Assembly: GCA_025963645.1 (NCBI GenBank)
Contig: JAOQAI010000005.1
Location: 1 to 64,000 of the forward strand
From: Flaviaestuariibacter sp.
Lineage (GTDB): Bacteria; Bacteroidota; Bacteroidia; Chitinophagales; Chitinophagaceae
Length of the DNA: 64,000 nucleotides
Reading direction: 5' to 3'
In this document: positions 7,376-16,018 of the stretch, piece by piece
How positions within the stretch are numbered: position 1 is the first letter of the stretch
Layout: the number at the start of each line of letters is the position of its first letter
Program-made: the position numbers and the translations under genes
The notes under the pieces: model-generated
Databases searched by the model: none
What the model was told of the DNA's origin: nothing
The model's input: only the letters and a program-made list of their open reading frames with translations

Positions 7376-7565
7376 GCTCGCAACGGGCAGGTCTTCTGGC
7401 TTGTACCTTGTTTTGCCGCCTTCCCATTTTTCAATAGTGGCCTTGTGGCGAAACGTTCTTCCCAACTCCCCTTTAGGGGGCGGGGGTTACTTACAGCTAC
7501 GGGGATAGCTCCTGATTTTAACAGGATTCCCTTTTCATTCCGCTCGGAGCGGAAACCTTTTGCGA
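7376..7565 (-). promoter_or_regulatory. Cobalamin (B12) riboswitch
   Basis: The minus strand carries the ordered class signatures: AAAAGGGAATCC, a helix, CTGTAAG-like bases, GGCCACT, GGGAAGGCGG, and the B12 box AGCCAGAAGACCTGCC at about 7386-7401. It sits 100 bases before the TonB receptor start. Adenosylcobalamin binding is expected to shut off receptor expression. The ends given are approximate. Confidence 0.93.
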
Positions 7566-7924
7566 GGAACAAATGTAGGGAAGGAAAGTTTGGGGCAAAA
7601 TCTTTTTGCAAACGCCGCTGCCGGTAGGGGTTCAGGGAGGCTATGTCCCATTTTATATAGTCCGCTTTTGTTTTTGGGACATGGTTTAAGCTGCTGCCGG
7701 TCTCATCGCCCAACGATGAGGAAATGATACAGGTAAAAGGCTTGCTTTAAAGCAGCGGTTGCCCGGGTAAGTCATTCATCTAAATCACTGTATCTATGCA
7801 TAAGGAACAAATGGAGGAGAGTCCGTATAAAGCAGGTGCTGCGTACTTAAAATTTTAAATCAATTTGTCAACTTCTTTCGTTCATCGGGCGCACTATTTG
7901 AAGCATTAGTAAAAAAATGGGGTT
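7566..7924. other. Divergent intergenic region
   Basis: This region lies between the riboswitch and the propeller gene. It must hold the promoters of both. No open gene, repeat or hairpin of note is seen. Confidence 0.5.
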
Positions 7925-8857
7925 ATGGTCACAAAATGGGATCGGATAATATTCAGTGTTATAGCCTTGGTGGTGGTAGGGGGCTTTGTTTTCTGGAAAG
8001 ATGTAAAGGGTGTTCTGAATAAATCTGAAGGAGTGGCTTTGGAAAAGGTGGAGAAAAAGGGCAAGAAGGACAAGGAAGGAGATAAAGAAAGCTCGGAGGC
8101 AGCCACGGCGGACTATCCTGCGGTGAACATAGCCGGAAAGTGGGAAATGCCGCAGGAACTGGTAGAGATATCGGGCATTGCCTGGCTGGATAAGGACCGC
8201 TTTGCCTGTGTGCAGGACGAGCTGGGAACGATCTTTATCTATAGCCTTGCCTCGAAAAGCGTGGTTAAGGAAATTCCGTTTGGCAATGCCGGCGATTACG
8301 AGGGCATTGCCGTAACGGGCAGCACGGCCTACGTGGTTCGGGCCGATGGAAAGCTGTTTGAAGTGAGCGGCTTCGAATCCGGAAAGCCTGCCGTGAAGCA
8401 ATATGCTACGCACCTTACGGTAAAGCAGGATGTGGAAGGACTTTGCTACGATGCAATGGGCAAGCGCCTCCTGCTTTCCATTAAAGGCGCAGAGCCGCAT
8501 ACAAAAGCTTACAAAGGCATCTACGGGTTTGATCTTTCTACGAAAACTATGGATAAAGAACCGGTGTATAAGATAGACCTGGCACAGGCGGCCCTGTCCG
8601 GCGGTGGAAAAAAGAGCCGGTTCGAGCCTTCCGACCTCGATATTCATCCAACGAGCGGCGAATTATATATCACCGATGCATCCGGCGGTAAGTTGGCCGT
8701 CATGAAGACCAATGGGGAGATCAGACAGGTGTATGGTTTAGATAAAAGAGAGTTCACCCAGCCCGAAGGCATTTCCTTCAACGCTGATGGCGAGCTGTTC
8801 ATATCCAATGAAGGTGGGAAAGGCAGGGGAAATATCCTGAAAGTGGTGTTGCCCTAG
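7925..8857 (+). CDS. SdiA-regulated-type beta-propeller protein
   Basis: The 310-residue protein has one N-terminal membrane helix (about residues 8-24), a Lys/Glu-rich linker, and then a beta-propeller. The line KWEMPQELVEISGIAWLDKD, with FACVQDELGTIFIY, DYEGIAV and QDVEGLCYD, matches the SdiA-regulated family (PF06977), related to SMP-30/NHL propellers. The domain should face the periplasm. Enzymatic activity is not established for the family. It converges on the rhodanese-thioredoxin gene, 21 bases apart. Confidence 0.8.
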   Translation: MVTKWDRIIFSVIALVVVGGFVFWKDVKGVLNKSEGVALEKVEKKGKKDKEGDKESSEAATADYPAVNIAGKWEMPQELVEISGIAWLDKDRFACVQDELGTIFIYSLASKSVVKEIPFGNAGDYEGIAVTGSTAYVVRADGKLFEVSGFESGKPAVKQYATHLTVKQDVEGLCYDAMGKRLLLSIKGAEPHTKAYKGIYGFDLSTKTMDKEPVYKIDLAQAALSGGGKKSRFEPSDLDIHPTSGELYITDASGGKLAVMKTNGEIRQVYGLDKREFTQPEGISFNADGELFISNEGGKGRGNILKVVLP

Positions 8858-8878
8858 GCTTTAGCCGGGTTACGCTGT

Positions 8879-9574
8879 TTATTTTAGCATTTTGAGGATC
8901 TTGGCTTTCGATACCAGCCCTATGCTTACTTCTTTCAGCTTGCCGTTCTTAAATACCATCAGGGTAGGGATGGAAGAAACCTGCAAAGCGTTGGCCAGTT
9001 CGGGGTGATGATCGGTATTGATGCGCACTACTTTTATTGTTGCTGCTTTCTCTTCTTCTATCTGTAGTACAAAAGGTTCAATTAATTTGCAAGGGCGGCA
9101 CCAGTCAGCATATACATCCACCAGGACGGTTTTATCGGTGTTCAGCAGGGAGGCAAATTGCTGCGGGGTCATGTTGGTTGCTGGTACCGGGGTTTCTTCG
9201 GGCAGGCGCATCTCCCGCCATTTAAGGATGCCGCCTTCCAGTTCCAGCACTTCGGCAAAGCCAAGGGTTCGCATACTGGCGGCAGCGTCTGCGCTCCGGC
9301 GGCCGCTGTGGCAATAGACCAGAACAAGCGCGGTCTTATTGAGTTTTGAGATAAGTGTAGTAAAATCCGGTCCGTTCCAGTTAATATTCACCGCATTGGC
9401 CAGGTGCCCTTTCGCAAATTCTTCCGGTGTACGCACATCCACCACCACGGCACGGGGTGTCTCTTTGATCTTTTTGGCAAAAACGGTAGTGGAAAGAGCC
9501 GTAACGGCATTTTGGGCAAAGCTGCCAACCGACATCAGCAATACGGCGGCACAGGCGGTTAGGATTTTTTTCAC
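8879..9574 (-). CDS. Periplasmic rhodanese-thioredoxin fusion
   Basis: The 231-residue protein combines two redox and sulfur domains. A signal peptide (VKKILTACAAVLLMSVGSFA) is followed by a rhodanese domain with active-site cysteine at about residue 88 in YCHSGRRS. A thioredoxin domain follows, with WCRPC at about 158-162 and the cis-proline loop SSIPTL. The GTG at 9574 is chosen because it opens the signal peptide; a start at 9616 is possible. The WCRPC dipeptide differs from the usual WCGPC and may shift the redox potential. A role in periplasmic thiol or persulfide handling is inferred from the domains. Confidence 0.85.
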   Translation of the reverse strand: MKKILTACAAVLLMSVGSFAQNAVTALSTTVFAKKIKETPRAVVVDVRTPEEFAKGHLANAVNINWNGPDFTTLISKLNKTALVLVYCHSGRRSADAAASMRTLGFAEVLELEGGILKWREMRLPEETPVPATNMTPQQFASLLNTDKTVLVDVYADWCRPCKLIEPFVLQIEEEKAATIKVVRINTDHHPELANALQVSSIPTLMVFKNGKLKEVSIGLVSKAKILKMLK

Positions 9575-9634
9575 GTATTGAAGGTACGCTGCTTGTCTAA
9601 TAGGAAATGGAGGCAAAGCAATATTTTGATTTTA

Positions 9635-10660
9635 TTAATAATCTCCGCTCTTTTGCAGTCCTGCCAGCAGTTCGTAAGAACGCAGCTTGGCTGCCGGGTC
9701 ATAGATATGCGCGGCTACCATTAGTTCGTCCACTCCGGTTTGGGCGAGGAAATCTTCCAGCGATTCCTTCACCGTTTCAGGGCTACCGACAAATGAGTAG
9801 GCCATCATTTGCTGCACGGCGGCCTTTTCGTAGTCTGTCCATAAGCCTTCCATGCTATCCACGGGTGCCTGCAAAGGTTTGCGGTTGTTACGGATCAAGC
9901 CAAGGGCAAGATTATAAAAAGAAGTCGCCAGCTTTTGCGCTTTGGCATCTGTATCGGCAACGATCACGTTCACGCAAGCCATGGTATGTGGCGCTTGCAG
10001 GCTTTCCGATGGCAGAAAACCTTCGCGGTAAAGCTGCAAAGCGTGGTGGAGATAGGTAGGTGCAAAGTGCGAGGCAAAAGCATAGGGCAATCCAAGGCTC
10101 GCCGCCAGGCGGGCGCTGTCGGTGCTGGAACCAAGGATCCAGATCGGCACCTCCAGTCCTTCGCCGGGAATTGCCCGCACCCTTGCGGTACGGTTCTCCG
10201 CGGAGAAAAGCGTTTGCAGCTGCAGAACATCCTGCGGAAAGTCGTGAACGCTTTCCATCCGGTTGCGGCGCAGCGCCATGGCGGTTACCTGGTCGGTGCC
10301 GGGCGCCCGTCCAAGTCCAAGATCAATGCGGTTTGGGTAAAGTGAAGCCAGGGTGCCAAATTGTTCGGCAATGATCAGCGGTGCATGGTTTGGCAGCATG
10401 ATGCCACCGGAACCAACCCGGATAGAAGAGGTGCCGCCGGCGATATACCCGATCAAAATACCGGGTGACGAACTGGCTACGCTTTCCATATTGTGATGCT
10501 CGGCAAACCAATAGCGTTTGTATCCCGCTTTTTCCGTGCCCTGCGCCAGCTTCAGGCTATTGCGGAACGCATCCGCAGCGGTGTGCCCTTCGCGGATAGT
10601 GGCAAGATCCAGTACGGAAAGGGGTATAGAGGAAAAATCTTTATTCTTTGCTGCTGACAT
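9635..10660 (-). CDS. LLM-class flavin-dependent oxidoreductase
   Basis: This 341-residue protein belongs to the bacterial luciferase-like monooxygenase family, group MsnO8. The evidence is the N-terminal [29 protein letters not shown] and [31 protein letters not shown], and a C-terminal [15 protein letters not shown]. It is expected to use reduced flavin on an unknown small substrate in the cytoplasm. A -7 box lies 13 bases upstream of the ATG. Confidence 0.88.
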   Translation of the reverse strand: MSAAKNKDFSSIPLSVLDLATIREGHTAADAFRNSLKLAQGTEKAGYKRYWFAEHHNMESVASSSPGILIGYIAGGTSSIRVGSGGIMLPNHAPLIIAEQFGTLASLYPNRIDLGLGRAPGTDQVTAMALRRNRMESVHDFPQDVLQLQTLFSAENRTARVRAIPGEGLEVPIWILGSSTDSARLAASLGLPYAFASHFAPTYLHHALQLYREGFLPSESLQAPHTMACVNVIVADTDAKAQKLATSFYNLALGLIRNNRKPLQAPVDSMEGLWTDYEKAAVQQMMAYSFVGSPETVKESLEDFLAQTGVDELMVAAHIYDPAAKLRSYELLAGLQKSGDY

Positions 10661-10673
10661 GTGGTGCTTTTGG

Positions 10674-10681
10674 CAAAGTTA
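10674..10681 (-). promoter_or_regulatory. -7 promoter element (TAACTTTG)
   Basis: On the minus strand TAACTTTG matches the Bacteroidota consensus TAnnTTTG, 13 bases before the flavin oxidoreductase start. Confidence 0.6.
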
Positions 10682-10714
10682 GTTGTGAGATAAGGGCAAG
10701 ACGGTGTTAAAGCA

Positions 10715-12043
10715 TCAGGCATTATGACACTTGGCCATTTTAAGAAAGCGCCGGATGAGGAAAATGGAGGCGAACGTAAGTCCAAGGATCAATCCCAGCC
10801 ACATGCCCTGCGCACCCATGCCATAAGTAAATCCTAAAAGGCAACCAATAGGCAAGCCCACCACCCAATACGCTACGAAAATCAGTAGTGTAGGCGTTTT
10901 CACATCCTTTATGCCTCGCAGCAGACCAGCACCGATCGCCTGCGTGCTGTCGGAGATCTGGAAGACAGCGGCGAAGAGCAGGAGGGTAGCGGCTAATTGC
11001 AAAACAGCCGCATCTTTATTGAATAGTGCTGCCAGTGGCCAGCGGAACAGGGCAAAACCAATGGCGCAAATGATACCGTAGATCAAAGCGGTGACCAGCG
11101 TGCTTTTTCCAATGACCGAGATCTTTTCCCATTTGCCTTGCCCATAGGCATTCGAGATGCGGATAGAACCTGCTTGCGCCAATCCCATCGAAACCATAAA
11201 GGTAAAAGCCGCGCAACTCAAGGCGATCTGGTGGGCCGCCTGCGCCACGGCGCTGATAGTGCCGATAAGAATGCCCGACACCGCGAAAGCTCCTGCTTCC
11301 ATTCCAATTTGCAGGGAACTGGGTACGCCAATGGCCAGCAGTTCTTTTATTGTTTTGCCCCGCATTTTCCATTGCTCGCGGCGTACGCCAATGTATTGCG
11401 CAAAGGTCTGGTGACGGAAGATAATGATGGCTAAAGCAATGAACGTGATGGTGCGGGTGATCAGCGTTGCCCAACCGGCGCCAAGCAGTTCCAGACGCGG
11501 CGCACCAAGATTACCGTAGATCAGCACCCAGTTGAGAAAAATATTGATCGGCAGCGACACCAGGGAAAGCAGCATGGCGGTTTTGGTGAATTCCAATCCA
11601 TCGGCAAACTGCTTGAGCGTCATAAAAAGCAGCATCGGGATGATGGAATAGCCCATCAGCTCCATAAACGGAACTGCCAACCGGGCTACTTCGGGGTCTT
11701 GCCCCATGTGGTATAGCATGTTCTTACCCAACACCAATCCAAGGGAAATAAAAATGGAAGTGACCGTGCAAAGTAGGAACCCATTGAAAAGATAATGCGA
11801 TACGGCACCGGGGTCTTTGCGTCCATGCGCCATAGATACCATCTGCGAAACGGAAATGGTCATCCCGATACCAAAAACAAAGGGAATGTTCATGGCGCTC
11901 ATGACCAGGGCGGCAGCCGCTAGTTGCTGGTAGGAGATGGCCCCCACCATGGCGGTATCAATGATGTGCAGCGCCATTTGCGCCAGCTCGCCAATGATGA
12001 TGGGCACGGCTAATCGCAGGGTTTGTGAAGCTTCTTTCCGCAT
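10715..12043 (-). CDS. MATE family efflux transporter
   Basis: This 442-residue inner-membrane protein has about 12 hydrophobic helices and MATE-type repeats: RLAVPIIIGELAQMALHIID with TAMVG near the N-terminus, and AGAFAVSGILIGTISAVAQA in the second half. It should export drugs or metabolites by Na+ or H+ antiport. The ATG at 12043 is chosen because the family starts at MRKEASQTLRLAVP and because a near-consensus -7 box (TACCTTCG) lies 13 bases before it. An upstream start at 12112 would place coding sequence across that box. The substrate is unknown. Confidence 0.88.
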   Translation of the reverse strand: MRKEASQTLRLAVPIIIGELAQMALHIIDTAMVGAISYQQLAAAALVMSAMNIPFVFGIGMTISVSQMVSMAHGRKDPGAVSHYLFNGFLLCTVTSIFISLGLVLGKNMLYHMGQDPEVARLAVPFMELMGYSIIPMLLFMTLKQFADGLEFTKTAMLLSLVSLPINIFLNWVLIYGNLGAPRLELLGAGWATLITRTITFIALAIIIFRHQTFAQYIGVRREQWKMRGKTIKELLAIGVPSSLQIGMEAGAFAVSGILIGTISAVAQAAHQIALSCAAFTFMVSMGLAQAGSIRISNAYGQGKWEKISVIGKSTLVTALIYGIICAIGFALFRWPLAALFNKDAAVLQLAATLLLFAAVFQISDSTQAIGAGLLRGIKDVKTPTLLIFVAYWVVGLPIGCLLGFTYGMGAQGMWLGLILGLTFASIFLIRRFLKMAKCHNA

Positions 12044-12584
12044 TTGATAAAGGCGGCGAAGGTAAGCAAAAAGCACCTCAAGCTCCTCTGGATAGGAAAG
12101 AGAGCTGCACACGAGACTGGATTAGCAATGGTTGCTTTAGTAGGCTTGGGTTAAACTCGAGATTAATTTCTCTAACAGGATTTCCTGCTTCCTTCAAACT
12201 TTTATTTTTTTGCCAGGACAAGCGTTGACTTTGTTTCCAAACTTTTCACTTTTACCGGCTGGGTAGTTGCGGCTGGCATTGGAGTGCTTGTTGTGATAGA
12301 ATCTTTGGTAACTTTTAATCCAACAGAAAAAGCAAGAGGTGCCAGTAAACGAAACATGAGCGGGTGTTTTAGAAAACTAAGATAGGGCTAACGGCTGTGA
12401 TGGGACTATCCTTTCGATAAAGCTTTACGCACAGTCGTCGAACCGACCAGCAACTTCCTCCATTGCCGAAGAGCTTGCGGTATTCACTACAACGTTTAAT
12501 GATTCTGAACGTTTGAAACCCTTATCTTCAACCGCCTCTTTTTACTACCTTTGCCCCCATTTTTTAAACGAATTTTTACGCCTT
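12044..12584. other. Intergenic region before ileS
   Basis: This region contains the divergent promoters of the MATE gene and ileS. One 51-codon minus-strand frame (12202-12357, MFRLLAPLAFSVGLK...) is open and begins hydrophobic, but nothing else supports it as a gene. No strong repeat or hairpin is seen. Confidence 0.45.
12546..12553 (+). promoter_or_regulatory. -7 promoter element of ileS (TACCTTTG)
   Basis: TACCTTTG matches TAnnTTTG exactly, 31 bases before the ATG of ileS. It also shows that the longer open frame starting at 12513 is not the true start. Confidence 0.65.
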
Positions 12585-15500
12585 ATGGCTAATCAATATA
12601 AAGAATTTAAAGGCTTGCACCTTCCTTCCATTGAAAAGGAGATGCTGGAACGCTGGGAACGGGAAAAAGCCTTTCAGAAGAGCGTGGAGCTGCGGGAAGG
12701 TGCAGAGCCTTTCGTGTTTTACGAAGGTCCGCCGAGCGCCAATGGCATGCCTGGAATCCACCACGTTATCTCCCGCACTTTAAAAGACCTCGTTTGCCGC
12801 TATAAAACCATGCAGGGCTATAAAGTGCAGCGCAAAGGCGGGTGGGATACCCATGGTTTGCCAGTGGAACTAGGTGTGGAGAAGGAGTTGGGTATTACAA
12901 AAGAAGATATTGGTAAGGCCATCTCCGTAGCGGATTACAACCAGAAATGCCGCGAGGCCGTGCTGCGATACAAGGATAAGTGGGACGAGATCACGACCAA
13001 AATGGGTTATTGGGTGGACCTCGAAAAGCCTTACGTGACCTTCACGAATGAATACATTGAAAGCCTTTGGTGGTGCCTGAAAGAATTGTATAACAAAGGC
13101 TTTCTTTATAAGAGTGTCTCTATTCAACCCTATTCCCCAGCTGCGGGAACCGGGCTTAGTTCGCATGAGCTGAACCAGCAGGGAACCTACCGGAATGTGA
13201 AGGATACAAGTGCAACGGTGCTTTTTAAAGCAAAGCAAGATACAGGAGCAAACTTCCTATTTGAAGCGTTAGGCTGTGAGCCGGTGTTTTTTATGGCATG
13301 GACGACAACCCCTTGGACACTGCCTTCCAACTTAGGGTTGACAGTAGGACCAAACATTGACTATGTTCTGGTCAAAACCTTTAATCCTTATACCCACGAA
13401 GCACAAAACGTAGTGCTGGCAAAAGCGCTGCTGCATAAATATTTTAAAGCCGAAGGCGAGAATGCCGACTTTGCAGCTTATAAAGAAGGGGATAAGATCA
13501 TTCCCTATAAGATCATCAGCGAGTTTAAGGGAGCGGCTCTTGAGAACTTGGAGTATGAGCAATTACTTCCGTATGAAGCGAATTCGATAGATTCTCTTAA
13601 GTCTTTAACCCCGGATGCAAGGCCATGGCGGATTTTATTAGGTGACTTTGTAACCACGGAAGACGGCACTGGGATTGTTCACACAGCTCCAGATTTTGGT
13701 GCTGATGATTTTAAAGTTGGACAGAAATACAATTTGGGTTATTTCACAGTTGTAAACAAGTTTGGTAAGGTAGAAAAGCAAGTATTAGTAAATCGCCAAG
13801 GAAAGTTTGTTGATGGACTGGGTGAGTTCAGTGGCCGCTATATTAAAGACTATAAGGATGAAGTTGGCTACGAAGATGTAAACGTTGACATTTGCGTTAA
13901 GTTAAAAAAAGAAGGTCGTGCCTTTAAAGTAGAAAAATACGAACACAGCTACCCGCACTGCTGGCGTACTGATAAGGCTGTTATCTATTATCCATTAGAT
14001 GCCTGGTTTATCCGCACTACCGCCGTTAAAGATCGCATGGTAGAGCTGAATAAGACCATCAACTGGAAACCGGCAAGCACGGGCACCGGTCGTTTTGGCA
14101 ACTGGCTGGAGAACGCCGTGGACTGGAACCTCAGCCGCAGCCGCTATTGGGGCACACCGCTTCCTATTTGGCGTACGGAAGATGGCAGTGAAGAAATTTG
14201 CATTGGCTCTATCGAAGAATTGAATAGCGAGATCCGCAAAGCATCGGAAGTGCTGGGTGGTGACGTGAACAAGAATTATTTGCACGATGGCATCCTGGAC
14301 CTGCACAAACCTTATGTGGATGAAGTAGTGCTGGTATCGCCAAGCGGCAAGCCCATGCTCCGCGAACCGGACCTGATAGATGTGTGGTTTGATTCCGGCG
14401 CCATGCCTTATGCCCAATGGCATTACCCGTTTGGAAAGCCACCGTCTTCCACCACAGGCGACCGTACTCCCTCTCTTTTAGGAGAGGGCTGGGGTGAGGT
14501 TTTTCCAGCTTCTTTTATTGCCGAAGGCGTAGACCAGACCCGTGGCTGGTTTTATACCCTGCATGCGCTGGCAGTGATGTTGTTTGACAGCGTCGCTTAT
14601 AAAACTGTTGTTTCCAACGGTTTAGTGCTGGATAAAACCGGGACTAAAATGAGCAAACGGTTGGGAAATATCGTAGATCCCTTCAAAACAATCGAAGACT
14701 TTGGCGCCGATGCTACCCGCTGGTACCTTATCACCAATGCGTCGCCGTGGGATAACCTGAAGTTTGATATAGAAGGTATTAAGGAGATCCAGCGTAAGTT
14801 TTTCGGCACACTATATAATACCTACCAATTCTTTGCGCTTTACGCCAATGTGGATGGCTTTACGTTCAAGGAGGCTTATATCCCGGTAGCGGAACGGCCT
14901 GAAATTGACCGCTGGATCTTATCGAGTCTGCAAACGCTGATCAAAAAGACAACAGCTGCATTTGACGATTATGAACCTACACAGGCCGGTCGCCTGATAG
15001 AAGATTTTGTAGATGAGCAGCTGTCGAACTGGTATGTGCGTTTATGCCGCCGCCGCTTCTGGAAAGGAGAGTACGAGGGCGACAAAATTGCGGCTTACCA
15101 AACGCTTTATGAGTGCCTAGAAACCGTCGTTCGCCTGATGGCGCCGATCTCGCCTTTCTTTAGCGATGAACTTTTCCTGAACCTGAATGCCGTAACTGGT
15201 AAGCATGGGCAGGCATCGGTTCATCACATCAGTTTCCCTGTGGCTAAAGAAGAATTGATCGATACCTTATTGGAAGAGCGGATGGTAGCAGCCCAGCAAG
15301 TGTCATCACTGGTGCTTTCGTTGCGTAAAAAGGTAAATATAAAAGTCCGCCAGCCCCTACAAAAAGTGCTGATCCCGGTTTTTAATTCCCTCATGCAAGA
15401 GCAATTAGAAAAAGTAGAGGAGTTGATCAAAGGAGAAGTGAATATTAAGGAGATCGAATACCTGGTGGATTCGGAAGGATTCATTAAAAAGAAGATCAGG

Positions 15501-16013
15501 CCCAACTTTGTAGCCTTGGGTAAAAAACTGGGTGCTAAAATGAAGACGGTAAGCAATGCCTTGGCTGCATTTACCCAGCATGACATTGCCCAGTTTGAAA
15601 AGCAGGGCCACTATATGATGGACTTAGGGGGAGAAGAAGAGGTAGAACTGCTATTAAGCGAAGTAGAAATTACCAGCGAAGACATTCCCGGATGGTCCGT
15701 GGCCAGCAAAGGCGCCCTGACGGTTGCGCTAGATATAAACATTACGCCTGAGCTTGCCCAGGAAGGCGATGCCCGGGAATTTGTAAACCGGTTGCAACGC
15801 CTTCGGAAGGATAACGGCTTTGAACTAACTGACCGGGTGACCGTAGAGGTGGCTGCCAATAATGGCATCAAAGCATCATTGGAGAGGTATAATAGCTATA
15901 TTTGCGCCGAAATTCTGGCAGACAAGCTGGACATAAAATCAGACATTAGCGGTGGCACAGAAATAGAAGTTAACGATAATCTATTGAAAGTCATCCTATT
16001 AAAAAATGGGTAA
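12585..16013 (+). CDS. ileS: Isoleucyl-tRNA synthetase
   Basis: This 1142-residue class I synthetase charges tRNA-Ile. The HIGH-type motif is PSANGMPGIHHV near residue 50. The editing domain includes TTPWTLPSNLGL and GTGIVHTAPDFGADD. The KMSKS loop is KTGTKMSKRLGN. The anticodon-binding and C-terminal domains follow. The ATG at 12585 is preferred because it follows the promoter and gives the family N-terminus MANQYKEF. An odd segment at about residues 616-640 (PSLLGEGWGEV and neighbours) replaces the short loop normally found before FIAEGVDQTRGWF. It is a translated palindromic repeat. The gene is followed after 5 bases by the DksA-like gene. Confidence 0.97.
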   Translation: MANQYKEFKGLHLPSIEKEMLERWEREKAFQKSVELREGAEPFVFYEGPPSANGMPGIHHVISRTLKDLVCRYKTMQGYKVQRKGGWDTHGLPVELGVEKELGITKEDIGKAISVADYNQKCREAVLRYKDKWDEITTKMGYWVDLEKPYVTFTNEYIESLWWCLKELYNKGFLYKSVSIQPYSPAAGTGLSSHELNQQGTYRNVKDTSATVLFKAKQDTGANFLFEALGCEPVFFMAWTTTPWTLPSNLGLTVGPNIDYVLVKTFNPYTHEAQNVVLAKALLHKYFKAEGENADFAAYKEGDKIIPYKIISEFKGAALENLEYEQLLPYEANSIDSLKSLTPDARPWRILLGDFVTTEDGTGIVHTAPDFGADDFKVGQKYNLGYFTVVNKFGKVEKQVLVNRQGKFVDGLGEFSGRYIKDYKDEVGYEDVNVDICVKLKKEGRAFKVEKYEHSYPHCWRTDKAVIYYPLDAWFIRTTAVKDRMVELNKTINWKPASTGTGRFGNWLENAVDWNLSRSRYWGTPLPIWRTEDGSEEICIGSIEELNSEIRKASEVLGGDVNKNYLHDGILDLHKPYVDEVVLVSPSGKPMLREPDLIDVWFDSGAMPYAQWHYPFGKPPSSTTGDRTPSLLGEGWGEVFPASFIAEGVDQTRGWFYTLHALAVMLFDSVAYKTVVSNGLVLDKTGTKMSKRLGNIVDPFKTIEDFGADATRWYLITNASPWDNLKFDIEGIKEIQRKFFGTLYNTYQFFALYANVDGFTFKEAYIPVAERPEIDRWILSSLQTLIKKTTAAFDDYEPTQAGRLIEDFVDEQLSNWYVRLCRRRFWKGEYEGDKIAAYQTLYECLETVVRLMAPISPFFSDELFLNLNAVTGKHGQASVHHISFPVAKEELIDTLLEERMVAAQQVSSLVLSLRKKVNIKVRQPLQKVLIPVFNSLMQEQLEKVEELIKGEVNIKEIEYLVDSEGFIKKKIRPNFVALGKKLGAKMKTVSNALAAFTQHDIAQFEKQGHYMMDLGGEEEVELLLSEVEITSEDIPGWSVASKGALTVALDINITPELAQEGDAREFVNRLQRLRKDNGFELTDRVTVEVAANNGIKASLERYNSYICAEILADKLDIKSDISGGTEIEVNDNLLKVILLKNG
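14465..14503 (+). repeat. REP-like palindrome inserted in frame in ileS
   Basis: CCCTCTC-TTTTAG-GAGAGGG, followed by GCTGGGGTGAGG, is a member of a dispersed palindromic repeat also present twice at 33733-33787. Here it is translated in frame as TPSLLGEGWGEV. Confidence 0.75.
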
Positions 16014-16018
16014 ACCGT

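Noticed and set aside
7285-7713. 142-codon minus-strand frame upstream of the receptor
   Set aside because: It covers the cobalamin riboswitch, whose conserved boxes explain the sequence.
7868-8647. 259-codon minus-strand frame
   Set aside because: It is antisense to the clear SdiA-regulated-type propeller gene.
13995-14442. Minus-strand frames of 142 and 77 codons
   Set aside because: They are antisense shadows of ileS.
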